Positions 16,369 through 26,300 of a stretch of 64,000 bases of DNA are shown in pieces (within the stretch, counting starts at the first letter, position 1; each line of letters opens with the position of its first letter). The notes beneath the pieces are model-generated. The model worked only from the letters and a program-made list of their open reading frames with translations, did not search any database and was not told where the DNA came from. The translations under genes and the position numbers were made by a program. Source of the stretch: CALUOB01 sp944322305 (lineage in GTDB: Bacteria > Actinomycetota > Coriobacteriia > Coriobacteriales > Coriobacteriaceae); NCBI GenBank assembly GCA_963931605.1, contig OZ007031.1, forward strand, positions 372,001-436,000, read 5' to 3'.

Positions 16369-18090
16369 ATGGCGGTAAGCATTTCCCGCGAGGCGTACGC
16401 CTCCATGTACGGCCCCACCACGGGCGACCGGGTGCGCCTGGCCGACACCGACCTTGTCATAGAGGTGGAGCGCGACCTGACGGTTTACGGCGACGAAGCA
16501 AAGTTCGGCGGCGGCAAGACGCTGCGCGACGGCATGGGGCAGTCCGTCCAGACAACCTCTGCCGACGGCGACTTGGACCTGGTCATAACCAACGCGCTCA
16601 TCTTGGACTACACGGGCGTTTACAAGGCCGACATCGGCGTCAAGGACGGGCTCATTGCCGGCATCGGCCATGCGGGCAACCCCGACGTCATGGCCGGCGT
16701 GACCCCGGGCATGCGCATTGGGGCCTCCACCGAGGCGCTCGCCGGCGAGGGGTTTATCGTCACGGCGGGCGGCGTTGACACCCACATTCACTTCATCAGC
16801 CCCACGCAGGTGGGTTGCGCGCTCATGAGCGGCGTCACCACCATGATCGGCGGCGGCACGGGGCCCGCCGACGGAACCAACGCCGTCACCTCCACGCCCG
16901 GGCCGTGGAACCTGGCCCGGATGCTGCGCGCCGCCGAAGCGTACCCGGTGAACCTGGGCTTTCTGGGCAAAGGCAACTGCTCTGCCCCGGCGCCGCTGGT
17001 CGAGCAGGTGAAGGCGGGCGCCATCGGCCTCAAGGTGCACGAGGACTGGGGCGCCACGCCGGCCGCGATCGACAGCGCGCTTGCCGTGGCCGACGCCTAC
17101 GACGTGCAGGTCGCCATCCACACCGACACCCTGAACGAGTGCGGCTGCGTGGAGGACACGGTGGCCGCCATCGCCGGGCGCACCATCCACACCTACCACA
17201 CCGAGGGCGCCGGCGGCGGCCACGCCCCCGACATCATGCGCATCGCCGGCGAGCCCAACGTGCTGCCGAGCTCGACCAACCCCACCATGCCGTTCTCGGT
17301 GAACACCTTAGACGAGCACCTGGACATGCTCATGGTCTGCCACCACCTGGACAGCCGCATCCCCGAGGACGTGGCCTTTGCCGACAGCCGCATCCGCCCG
17401 GAGACGATTGCGGCCGAGGACGTGATGCACGACCTGGGCGTGTTCTCCATGATGAGCTCGGACAGCCAGGCCATGGGTCGCGTGGGGGAGGTTGTCACCC
17501 GCACGTGGCAGACAGCCAGCAAGATGCGCGCCCAGCGCGGTTCGCTGCCCGAGGACGCGGGGCGGGGCAACGACAACTTCCGCGCGCGCCGCTACGTGGC
17601 CAAGTACACCATCAACCCCGCCGTGACCCACGGCATCAGCCGCTACGTGGGCTCGGTCGAGCCGGGCAAGCTGGCCGACCTCGTGCTGTGGGATCCGCGC
17701 TTCTTCGGCGTGACCCCCGAGATCGTGGTGAAGGGCGGCTTCATCTGCGCGGCGCGCATGGGAGACGCCAATGCCTCCATCCCCACCACGCAGCCGGTCA
17801 TGATGCGTTCCATGTTCGGCGCTGACGGCCTGGCCCGCGCCGACACCTGCCTGACCTTCATGTCGCAGGCGGCGGCAGACGCCGGGGTGGGCGAGAAGCT
17901 CGGGCTCAGGCGGCGGGTGGCCGCCGTGGGCGGGTGCCGCGGCATCGGCAAGGCGGACATGCGCCTGAACGACCGCACGCCGCGGATCACTGTGGATCCG
18001 GAAACGTACGCGGTCACGGTGGACGGCGAGCCGGTGACCTGCGAGCCGGCCGAGCGCCTGCCGCTGGCGCAGCTCTACCGGCTGTTCTGA
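16369..18090 (+). CDS. ureC: Urease alpha (catalytic) subunit
   Basis: Hydrolyses urea to ammonia and carbamate at a dinuclear nickel centre in the cytoplasm. The 573-aa length is normal. Visible active-site elements are the first Ni-binding pair H139/H141 in VDTHIHFISP, the carbamylated lysine K222 in GLKVHEDWG, and the flap region with CHHLD (C324, H325, H326) followed by MMSSDSQAMGRVGE. YGPTTGDRVRLADTDL near the N-terminus is also family-typical. All key residues seem present, so the enzyme should be active if nickel is loaded by UreEFGD encoded just downstream. Confidence 0.97.
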   Translation: MAVSISREAYASMYGPTTGDRVRLADTDLVIEVERDLTVYGDEAKFGGGKTLRDGMGQSVQTTSADGDLDLVITNALILDYTGVYKADIGVKDGLIAGIGHAGNPDVMAGVTPGMRIGASTEALAGEGFIVTAGGVDTHIHFISPTQVGCALMSGVTTMIGGGTGPADGTNAVTSTPGPWNLARMLRAAEAYPVNLGFLGKGNCSAPAPLVEQVKAGAIGLKVHEDWGATPAAIDSALAVADAYDVQVAIHTDTLNECGCVEDTVAAIAGRTIHTYHTEGAGGGHAPDIMRIAGEPNVLPSSTNPTMPFSVNTLDEHLDMLMVCHHLDSRIPEDVAFADSRIRPETIAAEDVMHDLGVFSMMSSDSQAMGRVGEVVTRTWQTASKMRAQRGSLPEDAGRGNDNFRARRYVAKYTINPAVTHGISRYVGSVEPGKLADLVLWDPRFFGVTPEIVVKGGFICAARMGDANASIPTTQPVMMRSMFGADGLARADTCLTFMSQAAADAGVGEKLGLRRRVAAVGGCRGIGKADMRLNDRTPRITVDPETYAVTVDGEPVTCEPAERLPLAQLYRLF

Positions 18091-18199
18091 CGCCGGCGCG
18101 CGGGGCTGCGGCTCCGGACGTTTTCAGCTGACCGCGCCAGGCGCGCGGGGAGGATGCGCCGGCGGCCCCGGGGTTGCCGGCAACGTGAGGAGGGTGGAT

Positions 18200-18787
18200 A
18201 TGATCTGCGAGAAGGTCTATGGGTCCATATGCGACGAGGAGGTGCACGCGCGCCTGTCCGCGCGCCTGGGCGGCTACGTGGTAGAGGAGGTGCCGTTTAC
18301 CTGGGACGAGACGCACAAGCGCGTGCAGCGCAAAGTGGGGTCCGAGGGCACCGAGGTGGGGCTGCGCCTGGACGAGGAGACCAGGAGGCGCGGCATCCGC
18401 AACGACGACGTGCTGGGCGTGGACGCCGCCACGCAGCACGTGCTCGTGGCGCGCATCACGCCCGAGGAGGCGGTTGCCGTTGAGGTCGAGGGGGCGGACC
18501 CGCTCGCCGTGGCGCGTGTTGCTTGGGAGGTGGGCAACACCCACACGCCGCTTTTCGCCGGCAAGGCGCCGGGCACGTTTGCCTTCCCGCTCAACGAGCC
18601 GCTTCGCGCCGCGCTCGAGCGCATCCCGGGTGTGACGGCGCGGGTGGAGCGCGCCGCGCTGGACCCGGGGCGTCTGGTGTCGTCTGGCGAGGCGGGCCAC
18701 GCGCACGCCCACGGGCACGAGGAACACGCGCACGGGGGTTCCCGCGGGACCCGAGCCGTCCGGGGCCGTGGGTCCGAGGCGGTGTAG
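18200..18787 (+). CDS. ureE: Urease accessory protein UreE (nickel metallochaperone)
   Basis: Delivers nickel to the UreFGD-apourease complex. The 195-aa protein begins MICEKVYGSICDEEVHARLS, has the UreE peptide-binding N-terminal domain, and a metal-binding domain with VAWEVGNTHTPLFAG. A His-rich C-terminal tail (HAHAHGHEEHAHGG) should bind extra nickel and is followed by an Arg/Gly-rich end, making it longer than the usual ~150 aa. ATG at 18200 follows GAGGAGG; a GTG 15 nt upstream is less likely. Separated from ureC by 109 nt. Confidence 0.9.
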   Translation: MICEKVYGSICDEEVHARLSARLGGYVVEEVPFTWDETHKRVQRKVGSEGTEVGLRLDEETRRRGIRNDDVLGVDAATQHVLVARITPEEAVAVEVEGADPLAVARVAWEVGNTHTPLFAGKAPGTFAFPLNEPLRAALERIPGVTARVERAALDPGRLVSSGEAGHAHAHGHEEHAHGGSRGTRAVRGRGSEAV

Positions 18788-18788
18788 G

Positions 18789-19514
18789 GTGGACGCCGTC
18801 TCGGAGCTTCTGCTCATGCAGGTGACGGACCCCACGTTTCCCATAGGTGCCTACGCCCATTCCTACGGCTTGGAGACCTACGTGCAGCGCGGGGTGGTGA
18901 GTTCACCCGCCACGGCTGCGGACTACGCGGCGCGCCAGATCGCCGGTCCCTTGTGCTACACGGAGCTGCTGGGGATGCGCCTGGCCTACGAGCGAGCCCG
19001 GGAAGCCGACACGGAGGGCCTCACGCGTTTGGAGGCGCTGCTCGCCGCGTACAAGGCGCCGACTGAGCTGCGCGAGGGCTCGCGCAAGCTGGCCGCCCGC
19101 TTCTGTCGCACGGCCGCCCCGCTGCTCGTTTGCGCTGACATCGCGGGCGGCGAAGACGGCGGGGCGCGCCTTGCGGGCGTCGAGGGTTTTGCCGCCTACG
19201 TATCCGCAGCGCCCGCGCACCTGCTCAACAGCGCTTACGGCGCCTTTGCGTGCGCGGCGGGCATCCCGCTCGAGCCGCTCATGCGGCGCTACCTCTACGC
19301 CCAGGTGTCGGCGCTTGTTACCACTTGTGTGAAAGCGGTGCCGCTGAGCCAGACGGCCGGCCAGCGCATCCTGCGGGACAGCTACGCAGCGCAGGGGGAG
19401 GCCGTCGCCTGCGCGCTCACTGCCCCTGCGCGCGACCTTGGCCGCGCCGCCCCTGGTTTTGACGTGCGCGCCATAGAGCACGAAACGCTCTACACGCGCC
19501 TGTTCATGAGCTAA
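18789..19514 (+). CDS. ureF: Urease accessory protein UreF
   Basis: Part of the UreFGD maturation complex that gates nickel insertion. The 241-aa protein has the family start LLLMQVTDPTFPIGAYAHSY and the LETYVQRGVV block. GTG at 18789, 1 nt after the ureE stop, is the likely start; an alternative is ATG at 18816. No strong ribosome-binding site is seen, so translation probably depends on ureE. A perfect 9-bp hairpin lies right after the stop (19515-19547). Confidence 0.9.
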   Translation: MDAVSELLLMQVTDPTFPIGAYAHSYGLETYVQRGVVSSPATAADYAARQIAGPLCYTELLGMRLAYERAREADTEGLTRLEALLAAYKAPTELREGSRKLAARFCRTAAPLLVCADIAGGEDGGARLAGVEGFAAYVSAAPAHLLNSAYGAFACAAGIPLEPLMRRYLYAQVSALVTTCVKAVPLSQTAGQRILRDSYAAQGEAVACALTAPARDLGRAAPGFDVRAIEHETLYTRLFMS

Positions 19515-19547
19515 TGCGCCAAATTAAGCACGGCCTAGTTTGGCGCA
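19515..19547 (+). promoter_or_regulatory. Hairpin between ureF and ureG
   Basis: Arms TGCGCCAAA (19515-19523) and TTTGGCGCA (19539-19547) pair perfectly around a 15-nt loop, ending 5 nt before the AAAGGAG ribosome-binding site of ureG. It has no T-run, so it may be an mRNA processing or stability element rather than a terminator. Confidence 0.5.
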
Positions 19548-19562
19548 GGCAAAGGAGTCATC

Positions 19563-20177
19563 ATGTCTTATGTTCGCATCGGCGTGGCGGGCCCGGTGGG
19601 CTCGGGCAAGACGGCGCTTATCGAGGCGCTGACCCGGCGCATGGCCGGCCGCTACAGCATCGGCGTGGTTACCAACGACATTTACACCAAGGAGGACGCG
19701 GAGTTTCTCGCGCGCAACTCCGTCTTGCCGCTCGACCGGATCACCGGCGTCGAGACCGGCGGGTGCCCGCACACGGCCATCCGCGAGGACGCCAGCATGA
19801 ACCTGGAGGCGGTCGAGCAGATGGTTGAGCGGCACCCCGACATCCAGATCATGTTCATCGAGAGCGGCGGCGACAACCTGTCGGCCACCTTCTCGCCAGA
19901 GCTGGCCGACGCCACCATCTTCGTGATCGACGTCTCGGAGGGCGACAAGATCCCGCGTAAGGGCGGCCCGGGCATCACGCGGAGCGATCTTCTGGTGATC
20001 AACAAGATCGACCTGGCGCCGTACGTGGGGGCGAGCCTGGAGGTCATGGAGCGCGACTCCGGGCGCATGCGCGCCGGGCGCCCGTTTGTCTTCACGAACA
20101 TCCGCGAGGGCGTGGGCGTGGACGCGGTTGAGAGATGGATTCGCGCCAACGTGCTGCTGGAAGGCCTTGAGGCGTGA
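19563..20177 (+). CDS. ureG: Urease accessory GTPase UreG
   Basis: SIMIBI-class GTPase that powers nickel delivery to apourease. The 204-aa protein has the P-loop GPVGSGKT at residues 10-17, the metal-binding ETGGCPHTAIREDAS motif (the CPH nickel site), ESGGDNLSATFSPELAD and the NKID G4 motif. Start at ATG 19563 after AAAGGAG. Its TGA overlaps the GTG start of ureD. Confidence 0.96.
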   Translation: MSYVRIGVAGPVGSGKTALIEALTRRMAGRYSIGVVTNDIYTKEDAEFLARNSVLPLDRITGVETGGCPHTAIREDASMNLEAVEQMVERHPDIQIMFIESGGDNLSATFSPELADATIFVIDVSEGDKIPRKGGPGITRSDLLVINKIDLAPYVGASLEVMERDSGRMRAGRPFVFTNIREGVGVDAVERWIRANVLLEGLEA

Positions 20178-21091
20178 GCGGGCAGGCGCGCGCGGACGCG
20201 GGTTCGGCGTCGAACCGATACGGGCGCACGTCGGAGCTTGAGCTTCGGGCCGAACGCGGGCCAAACGGCGGCACGGTGCTCGCGCACGCGTACGCAACGC
20301 AGCCCTACCGGGTGATGAAGCCCCTCGCCGATCCGGGCAACCGCTCGTTTGCCCAGGTCATCACCATGAGCTCGTCCGCGGGCCTTTTGGAGGGCGACCG
20401 ACAGCGCGTGCGCGTCGGGGTCGGCGCGGGCGCGGCGCTTTCTGTGCGGGCGCAGTCGTTCGAGAAGGTTCACCGCATGGACGGTTCGGGCCGTGCCGAG
20501 CGCGCAACGCTCCTTTCCGTCGCGTCGGGCGGCCGCTTGCGCTTTGTGCAGCAGCCCGTGATCCCCTACGCGGGCTCGCGCTTCGAGGGCGAGACGACGA
20601 TAGAGCTGGCCGACGCCACGGCGGGGGTTGCCTTCAGCGAGGTGGTCGCCTGCGGGCGGGCGGCGGCGGGGGAGCGTTTCTCGTTCGACCACTTTGCCAG
20701 CCGCGTGCTGGTTGCGGTTTCGGGCGTGCCCGTGTTCGCGGACAACCTGGTGTTGGAGCCCGCGGTAAGCGACGTGGCTGGTCTGGGCATGTTCGAGGGC
20801 TTCACGCATATGGCGAGCCTCGCGGTGGTGGCGCCCGACCTCGATGAGGCGCGGTTCGAAGCAGCGCGCTGTGCCCTGCGCGCGCTGACCGGCCCTGCTT
20901 TTGCCGGGCCTGGCGCCGGGACAGACGAGGATGCCGTCGCGCCTTTCAGCCCGGGCGGCGCGCTTGTCGGAGGCGTTACGCACGTGGGGGACGCGGCCGG
21001 GGCCGGTGGCTGGGCCGTGCGGCTTCTCGGGGACCGCGCCCAGGACCTGCAGCGAACCCTCGACCTCGTTGCTCGCCTTGCGGGCTTTTAG
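20174..21091 (+). CDS. ureD: Urease accessory protein UreD (UreH)
   Basis: Scaffold of the urease maturation complex (305 aa). It shows the UreD features LELRAERGPNGGTVLAHAYA, PYRVMKPL, ITMSSSAGLLEGDRQRV and SVRAQSFEKVHRMD. GTG at 20174 overlaps the ureG stop by 4 nt. The last gene of the urtABCDE-ureABCEFGD cluster. No nickel transporter gene is adjacent on this side. Confidence 0.92.
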   Translation: MSGQARADAGSASNRYGRTSELELRAERGPNGGTVLAHAYATQPYRVMKPLADPGNRSFAQVITMSSSAGLLEGDRQRVRVGVGAGAALSVRAQSFEKVHRMDGSGRAERATLLSVASGGRLRFVQQPVIPYAGSRFEGETTIELADATAGVAFSEVVACGRAAAGERFSFDHFASRVLVAVSGVPVFADNLVLEPAVSDVAGLGMFEGFTHMASLAVVAPDLDEARFEAARCALRALTGPAFAGPGAGTDEDAVAPFSPGGALVGGVTHVGDAAGAGGWAVRLLGDRAQDLQRTLDLVARLAGF

Positions 21092-21298
21092 GTAGGTTTC
21101 GGTGCGCTGAGCGGCGCGCGGCAGGAAGGCGGGCCTGCCTTTCACCGCCCCGTTCGGGCGATGCGCGTCGCCGGGCTCCGCATCATCTTCTGCGGGCGGT
21201 ACCATAGATGCCGAAGTTCTGAGACGGATGGCCGGGGCGGCGCGGGGCAAGCTTGCCCAAGCGGGCCGGAGGGGTGACAGCGGAGAAGGGCGGGCGCC

Positions 21299-22333
21299 AT
21301 GGGTGGAGAAAGCCGGAGCGAGCGGGTGAGCCAGGTGCAGGAGCCCGTGGTCTTCGAAGTGGGTGTTTCTCGCAAGAAGCCCGAGAACATCCGCAACCGC
21401 GAGAACCCCTGCCCGTTTTGCGACGTGGCGCACCTGACGGGCCTCTTCCGCCGCGAAGGCGACCGCATCTGGCTCATGAACAAGTACCGCACGCTGCAGC
21501 ACACGGTTCAGACCATCGTGATCGAGTCGGCCGACCACACCGGCGATCCTTCCACCTACTCCCGCGCGGTGATGCGCGGCGTGCTCCGTTTCGCTGTCGA
21601 GTGCTTTTACGCCATGCGCGCCGACCCGCGCTTTGCCAGCGTGGCGATGTTCAAGAACTACGGGCCGCTTTCCGGCGGATCGCTTCTGCACCCGCATCTG
21701 CAGATCGTGGGGTTCGAGCGCGCGGACGCCTATGCGCATGTGGGCCCAGAGAACTTCTCCGGCATCGAGGTTTTCTCAAACGAGAACGTTGCGGTGACGC
21801 TTTCCGACCATCCGGTCATGGGGTTCGTCGAGATCAACGTCGGCATCGACGCTGCGGGCTTGCAGGTTCTCTGCGTTTCGGTGGGCGCCGGCGGCGGCGT
21901 CGCGGCTATGGCCGGGGAGGCCTCGCGTGCCCCAGAGGCTGAGAAGCGCGTCGACGCGCACGCCTGGGACGCAGCCCGCGGCGAGGTTGTCCCGCTTGAC
22001 GCGGCGCCCGACCCGGCCCTCTTCATGCCGTGGGTGCCGCCGGTTGCGCCGACGCGGCTGGCAGGGGCGGCCGCGCGGCGCGTGGACGCCTTGGCCGACG
22101 CCGTCCAGGTTTCCGTGCGCTACCTGCTCACCGAGCACCATGGCCGCGGCTGCACCTCGTACAACCTGTTCTTCTATCCCGTGGGCGGCAAGCTGTGGGT
22201 CAAGGCCATGCCGCGCTGGGTCACCTCGCCCTACCACATCGGCTACGGCATCACGCAGGTGAACTGCCCCGCGTACATGGACGATGTCCGCGCAACCCTC
22301 GGGGCGCAGCTGTCTGCGTGCTTCTCGGCGTAA
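21299..22333 (+). CDS. DUF4931 / GalT-like HIT-superfamily protein
   Basis: A 344-aa protein related to galactose-1-phosphate uridylyltransferases and the DUF4931 group. Residues around 40 have NPCPFCDVAHLTGLF, a possible zinc knuckle. The HIT-type catalytic triplet H131-P132-H133 lies in GGSLLHPHLQIVGFE, and the C-terminal half has CTSYNLFFYPV and YHIGYGI. A nucleotidyl-transfer or hydrolase reaction is likely, but no substrate can be named. GGAGAAGG precedes the ATG. A 207-nt gap separates it from ureD. Confidence 0.7.
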   Translation: MGGESRSERVSQVQEPVVFEVGVSRKKPENIRNRENPCPFCDVAHLTGLFRREGDRIWLMNKYRTLQHTVQTIVIESADHTGDPSTYSRAVMRGVLRFAVECFYAMRADPRFASVAMFKNYGPLSGGSLLHPHLQIVGFERADAYAHVGPENFSGIEVFSNENVAVTLSDHPVMGFVEINVGIDAAGLQVLCVSVGAGGGVAAMAGEASRAPEAEKRVDAHAWDAARGEVVPLDAAPDPALFMPWVPPVAPTRLAGAAARRVDALADAVQVSVRYLLTEHHGRGCTSYNLFFYPVGGKLWVKAMPRWVTSPYHIGYGITQVNCPAYMDDVRATLGAQLSACFSA

Positions 22334-22453
22334 AGGGAAAGGTCGGGGCAGGCTCTTCTCGGGCGTTCTTTTTTGCCGCCGACGCCCCGGCGCGCCGCCT
22401 GGGCGGTTTGGGTGTACGATAACCCATACGGTGCCGAAACGGAGAGGAGGGCC

Positions 22454-23251
22454 ATGGCGGTTTACGTTACCTCGGACGCGCACGGGCACGTGCGCGCGCT
22501 TGACGCGGTGCTTGCGCAGGTATCCCCCTCCGACGACGACACGGTGTTCGTCCTCGGCGACATGGTCGACCGCGGGCCCGATCCCCTGGGCGTGATCCGG
22601 CTCGTGCGGTCCCTGCCCAACGCGCACGTGCTGCTGGGTAACCACGAGATGATGATGCTCGAGGCGGTGGCGGGGCTCGACCACGAGTCCATGGAGATGT
22701 GGGCGCTCAACGGCGGCTTCACCACGCTCGAGGGCATATCCAAGCTCGAGGTCTCCGAGGTCGAGGAGCTGGTGGGCTGGGTCGAGGGCCTGCCGCTTTA
22801 CGCCATCGTCTCCGTGGGGGAGCGCGACTTCGTGCTGGTGCACGCGGGGCTCAATCCCGAGAAGGCGGCGGGGCGCTACGACGGCACGCTGGCCTCGCTC
22901 GACGCGTTGCTGCGCGCGCAGACCATCGAGGACCTGGTGTGGATCCGCGGCGAGTTCTGGGGTCAGCCCACCGGGCTTATCGACCGCTTCGGCCACGGTC
23001 CGCAGGTCATCGCCGGGCACACGCCCACAGTCCTGCTCAACCGCTTTGCCTACCAGCCGTGCGAGCCGTTCGTGGACGAGGAGGGCCGCGGCAAGATCGT
23101 GGAGCTGGGTGCTACGTGGGACACCGGCGGCGTGCCCGACCGCGTGAACATAGACTGCTCGGCTGCTGCAGGGCCCGGGCAAGGGCGCGTGGGCATCTTG
23201 CGCCTGGATGACGGCGCGCGCTTTTACGCGGCCATCGAGCCGGGCGAGTGA
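22454..23251 (+). CDS. PPP-family metallophosphoesterase (Ser/Thr phosphatase or Ap4A hydrolase-like)
   Basis: A 265-aa calcineurin-like phosphoesterase with the metal-binding motifs SDAHGH, GDMVDRGPDP and GNHEMM, then GHTPT, in the order found in bacterial PPP phosphatases. Dephosphorylation of Ser/Thr phosphoproteins or hydrolysis of dinucleoside polyphosphates are both possible. ATG at 22454 follows GGAGAGGAGG; the frame extends upstream without a better start. It is followed by two hairpins that separate it from the convergent sbcC. Confidence 0.85.
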   Translation: MAVYVTSDAHGHVRALDAVLAQVSPSDDDTVFVLGDMVDRGPDPLGVIRLVRSLPNAHVLLGNHEMMMLEAVAGLDHESMEMWALNGGFTTLEGISKLEVSEVEELVGWVEGLPLYAIVSVGERDFVLVHAGLNPEKAAGRYDGTLASLDALLRAQTIEDLVWIRGEFWGQPTGLIDRFGHGPQVIAGHTPTVLLNRFAYQPCEPFVDEEGRGKIVELGATWDTGGVPDRVNIDCSAAAGPGQGRVGILRLDDGARFYAAIEPGE

Positions 23252-23286
23252 TACCACGGCATTCAAACGTTGACGTGCATGACGCG

Positions 23287-23362
23287 GCGGGGCGCCTTGA
23301 CGGGTGCCCCGTCTTTTACCGGGCGAGAAGCGCATGGCCTGAGGCCTGCGCTTCTCGCCCGG
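23287..23362. terminator. Two hairpins between convergent phosphatase gene and sbcC
   Basis: A GGGGCGCC...GGTGCCCC stem near 23289-23310 is followed by GTCTTTT, a good terminator for the plus-strand gene. A second, perfect 16-bp palindrome with arms 23319-23334 and 23347-23362 lies next to the sbcC stop and can act on either strand. Confidence 0.7.
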
Positions 23363-23369
23363 GTGTTCC

Positions 23370-26300
23370 TTACGCTTCGATGCGCAGCGTCGAGCCGCCG
23401 CGGCCGCGCTCCACCACGATCTTCTTGTCGATGCTCTCTTTGAGCTCGTCCACGTGGCTGATGATGCCCACGAGCTTGCCTGAGCCGGTGAGCTCGGTGA
23501 GGGTCCTGATGGCGAGGCCCAGCGACTCGGTGTCAAGCGAGCCGAAGCCCTCGTCGATGAACATCGTGTCGAGCTGGATGCCGCCGGCGTGCGCCTGCAC
23601 CACGTCCGACAGCCCGAGCGCCAGCGCCAGCGACGCCTTGAACGCCTCGCCGCCCGAGAGGGAGCCGGCGTCGCGCGCCCTCCCGGTGTAGTGGTCGATC
23701 ACGTCGAGGTCGAGGCCGGACTGCCCCACGTGCGAGAGCGCCTCGCGCCGCCGGGTGAGCTCGAAGCGCCCGCTGGTCATGACCGCGAGGCGGCGGTTCG
23801 CCGCGGCGAGCATGCGGTCGAAGTACATGCCCTGCACGTACGTCTCAAAGCTCACGCGGTCCTTGCCCAGGAGGCGCCCGGCGGCGGTGAGGGCCACCGG
23901 GGCGATCTCCTCGTAGGCGGCGAGCCTCTTCTCGCTGGCAGCTTGGATGCGCCTCAGCTGGGAGGCGAGCGCGTCGTTGGCGCTTACGCGCGCGTAGAGG
24001 TCGGAGCGCTCGGCGGACGTTTCGCCGCGTTCGGCGCGGGCGCGCGCCAGCTCCCCTTCGGCGGCGGCGAGGTCGGTCTCGCCGGTTTCGGCGATCTGGC
24101 GCGCCAGCTCCTCGCGGCGGCTCTGCGCGAGCGCGCGGGCGCGCTCGAGGTCGGCTTGCGCCTGGCGCGCGGTGGCGAGCTGGCGGTCGAGGGCGTCGAT
24201 CTCCTGCTGCAGGCGGCTCACGGCGCTTTGCGCCTCGGCCTCGGTGGGGTGGAGCAGCTGCTGGGAGAGGAGCGCCTCGCGCTCTTGCGCTGCAACCAGC
24301 TCGCGGGCCGCTTGCTCGGCCGCATCGCGCGCAGCCTCGAGCTGGGCGAGAAGCTCCTCGCGCCTTTGCTGCGCTTCGGCGAGCTGGCGCTCGGCCGTCT
24401 CCCGCGCACACGCGTCCTCGCACGCTTGGGCGGCGGCGCGCTGTGCCTCGACGTGCGCTGCGCGTGCTGCGGCGCAGGCTGCCTGCGCGTCGGCCAGCGA
24501 GGGACGGCTAAGCTGGGAGGCGAGCTCGGCGCGGGTGCTGGCGATCCCGGTCCGCTCTGCGCTGAGCGCGGCGTGCTCGGTCCGCGCTCGGTCGAGCTCT
24601 CGGGTTGCTTGCTCTGCGCATGCGGCAAGCTGGCGTGCCTGGTGTCGAGCGCCTTGCAGGGCCTCGCAGCGTTCCCGCGCATCGGCGAGGGCCTGCTCGG
24701 CAGCGGCGATGTGGCGCGCGGCCTCGGCCGTTTGCGCGGCAAGCTGCGCGGCGTCGCCTCGCTCTGCCGTGAAGGCGGCGAGTGCTTCAGCGCGCTCGTT
24801 GGCGCGTGCACGCGCTGCGCTCGAGGCCTGTGCCACGCTGCGCGCCTTTTCCTCTGCGGCTGCGCGCGCCGCCTCGGCGGCGTCAAGCTCCTCTTGAGTG
24901 GGAATGGCGCCGGAGGTCTCTGCCGGATGCGGGTGCGCGGTCGAGCCGCATACCGGGCAGGGCTCGCCCGGCGCAAGCGTAAGGGCCAGCACGCCCGCTT
25001 GCCCGTCCAGGTAGGCGTGCTGCAGGCCGGCCGCCCGCTCTTGCGCCGCGCGATAAGCGCCGGCTGCCGCGCGGTAGGCGCTTTCGGCGGCCTCGCGCGC
25101 CTGCTCGGCCTGCGTGCGCTCGCGTCCCAAGCGGGCGAGCTCGCGTTCGTTTTCCTCGGCCTGCCTCAGGTGCTCCTTGTGGCGGGCGAGCTCGGCGGTG
25201 AGGGCTTCTGCCTGCGCGGGGGCGCCTTCCAGCTCTTCGGTGCGCTGGCGCGCCGCGGCAAGCTCTTTCTCGGTTTCAGCGCGCGCGGCGGAGAGGTCCG
25301 CTATCTCGGCGTCTTTGCGGGCGAGGCGCTGCGCGGCCTCGTGCTCGTCCCCGGCGAGCGCGGCCAGGCGCTCATGGCGCTCAAGCTCAGTCTCGGCGTC
25401 GCTTACCGTGCGCGCGGCCTCGCGCTCGGCAGCCTCGCAGGCGGCGGCGCGGGCCGGGGCTTCGGCCAGCTGCTCGGCGCGCGCTTGCGCCTCTGCGCGC
25501 GTGCGTTCGTTTGCGGCAAGCGCATCCTGGGCGGATGCGCGGAGGGCCGCGGCCTTGCCCTGCGCGCGCCTCGCCGCGTGCAGGGCGCGCGCGGCGGCTG
25601 CGTGGCGCACATAGCCCGCCAACGCTTCCCGCTCGCGCGTCAGCTCGGCCGCCAGATCTTCTCGTTCGCCTGCGCGCTTCTCGGCCTCCTGCAGCGCTTC
25701 GGCAACGGCGGGCGCCTTCCGGTCGAGCTCCTCCAGGCTCGCCTGCGTGCGCGCCAACTCGGCGGCGAGCTTCTCGGCGTTGTGTGCCCGCTCTACGCGG
25801 CGGCTGAGCGCGCCGATCCTCTCGTCTGCGGCGGCAAGCGCACGGTCGAGCTCCGCCAGCCGGGCGCGCTGGGGCTCCTGTGCCGCGGCAACCAGCTCGG
25901 CCACCTTGCCGGCGGAAAGCGTGCCGGCCTCTCGCCAGCGCTCGAGCGTCTGCGCCTCCGGGCTTGCGCTGTCCAGGCGGACCTGCTCGGCCAACGTGGT
26001 CACTTGCTGCTCGGCGTCCTTGGCCTTGCCCCACAGCTCCTTGCGGCGCGCCTCCAGGCGCTGCTGGAATTGGCGGTAGGCGTCGGTGCCGAAGAGCTTG
26101 CGGAATATCGCCACGCGCTCGTCGGTGCTCGCCGAGAGGAGTCGCCGGAAGTCGCCCTGCGCGATCATCACGATCTGGCCGAACTGCGCCCGGTCGATGC
26201 CGAGCAGCTCCTCAACGGCGCGCGCCACCTCGGCCCGGCGGGTGAGCACGGGTTTGCCGGGACGTTCGAAGGCCACCTCGGCAGGCTGCAGCGTGAATCC

